Positions 5,500 to 6,084 of a DNA stretch of 6,084 nt are shown here, piece by piece. Positions within the stretch are counted from its first letter, which is position 1; every line of letters starts with the position of its first letter. The translations under genes and the position numbers were made by a program. The notes below the pieces were generated by a model. It had not been told where the DNA came from. It was given only the letters and a program-made list of their open reading frames with translations, and made no database searches. The stretch is from DMER64 sp041654355 (GTDB lineage Bacteria > Bacteroidota > Bacteroidia > Bacteroidales > UBA932), in NCBI GenBank assembly GCA_041654355.1, contig JBAZDQ010000080.1, positions 1 to 6,084 of the forward strand. The letters are read 5' to 3'.

Positions 5500-6084
5500 T
5501 TAGATGAACAACAGCACCAGAACCTGGACTAAAAGAATACGCAAAAACATAGTCAAAGGGTAAACAGTGGCGTATGCTGTTAATTGGGCTTGACCGGGGG
5601 ACATGGTATTGACAAATTCAAGGGCAGGGGGATCGGTCATTGAACCGGCCAATAATCCGCATATAGTAAGGTAATTCCATTTCATAAGCCGGGCTATTGT
5701 CCCAACAATAAGAAGAGGAAGCAGGGTTATTGCAGCCCCGTATACCATCCACATATAACCTCCGGATACAATGGTTTCTATAAAACTGCCACCGGATGAT
5801 AAACCCACACAAGCCAAAAATAAAACGATTCCAAGTTCACGTATAAACAGGTTCGCGCCGGGGGTCATGTAAAAATCCATTTTCCCTATACGGCCTTTAT
5901 ATCCTAAAAATAAGGCAACTAAAAGCGTCCCTCCCGTTAAGCCCAATTTTGCCGAGGCCGTTAAACCCGGGAGCGTGAAAGGAATACTTCCCAGTAATAT
6001 TCCTGCAAGAATGCCTATAAAAATGGGTATTATATTGGGATGTGCAAGTTCTTTCATTGAATTGCCAAGTAACTGGGACACTTC
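5500..6084 (-). CDS. AspT/YidE/YbjL-family antiporter, C-terminal half (partial)
   Basis: The frame is open to the window edge, and the 194 residues seen are the C-terminal membrane half of a larger transporter. The first codons (EVSQLLGNSMKEL) look like the end of a regulatory TrkA-C type domain leading into the membrane domain, so the GTG at 6081 is not a start. About six hydrophobic segments follow. Family-like stretches include HPNIIPIFIGILAGILLGS (15-33), RELGIVLFLACVGLSSGG (82-99) and GLLAGSMTDPPALEFVNT (143-160), the last being the conserved core of the AspT/YidE/YbjL antiporter duplication domain. AspT itself exchanges aspartate for alanine; most Bacteroidota members have no known substrate. 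A full-length protein would have a second similar membrane half and two TrkA-C domains to the right of the window. The gene ends with TAA at 5502-5500. Confidence 0.88.
   Translation of the reverse strand, partial: EVSQLLGNSMKELAHPNIIPIFIGILAGILLGSIPFTLPGLTASAKLGLTGGTLLVALFLGYKGRIGKMDFYMTPGANLFIRELGIVLFLACVGLSSGGSFIETIVSGGYMWMVYGAAITLLPLLIVGTIARLMKWNYLTICGLLAGSMTDPPALEFVNTMSPGQAQLTAYATVYPLTMFLRILLVQVLVLLFI

Overview
The window looks like a chromosomal segment from a member of the Bacteroidota, probably Bacteroidales. Three things point there. Two exact matches to the Bacteroidota -7 promoter consensus TAnnTTTG stand directly in front of start codons. The genes lack Shine-Dalgarno sequences. 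The gene families (secreted glycosidases, a TolB-like periplasmic propeller, a DUF3784-type membrane protein, an AspT/YidE transporter) are typical of that phylum. The taxonomy is inferred; no rRNA or marker gene is present.

Left part, plus strand (1-3759). The window opens in the last ~30 codons of a gene whose end resembles the C-terminal beta-sandwich of Bacteroidota glycoside hydrolases. A TAnnTTTG promoter follows, then an EamA/DMT-family transporter and, 14 bp later, a secreted TolB-like (PD40) propeller protein. Next comes an unusual 123-bp structure: perfect 25-bp inverted arms enclosing two smaller hairpins and followed by six Ts. Its left arm supplies the last codons of the propeller gene. 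Its right arm ends 8 bp before the promoter of a GH43 lipoprotein. A DUF3784-like membrane protein with a PH-like tail follows the GH43 gene at 10 bp.

Right part, minus strand (3760-6084). Read right to left: the C-terminal half of an AspT/YidE-type antiporter (cut by the window edge), a ~90-bp spacer with two small inverted repeats, a 64-residue two-helix membrane protein of unknown function, and a class C beta-lactamase-fold serine hydrolase, probably a lipoprotein. The last plus-strand gene and the serine hydrolase converge with zero spacing, their stop codons back to back as TGATCA.

How they may work together: the glycosidase tail and the GH43 enzyme suggest plant-type or arabinose/xylose-containing glycan breakdown outside the inner membrane. 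No SusC/SusD pair or regulator is visible, so this is not demonstrably a polysaccharide utilization locus. The transporter, serine hydrolase and DUF3784 protein have no evident link to glycans. I see no clear new defence or mobile system. The most unusual object is the 123-bp inverted-repeat structure between the propeller and GH43 genes.
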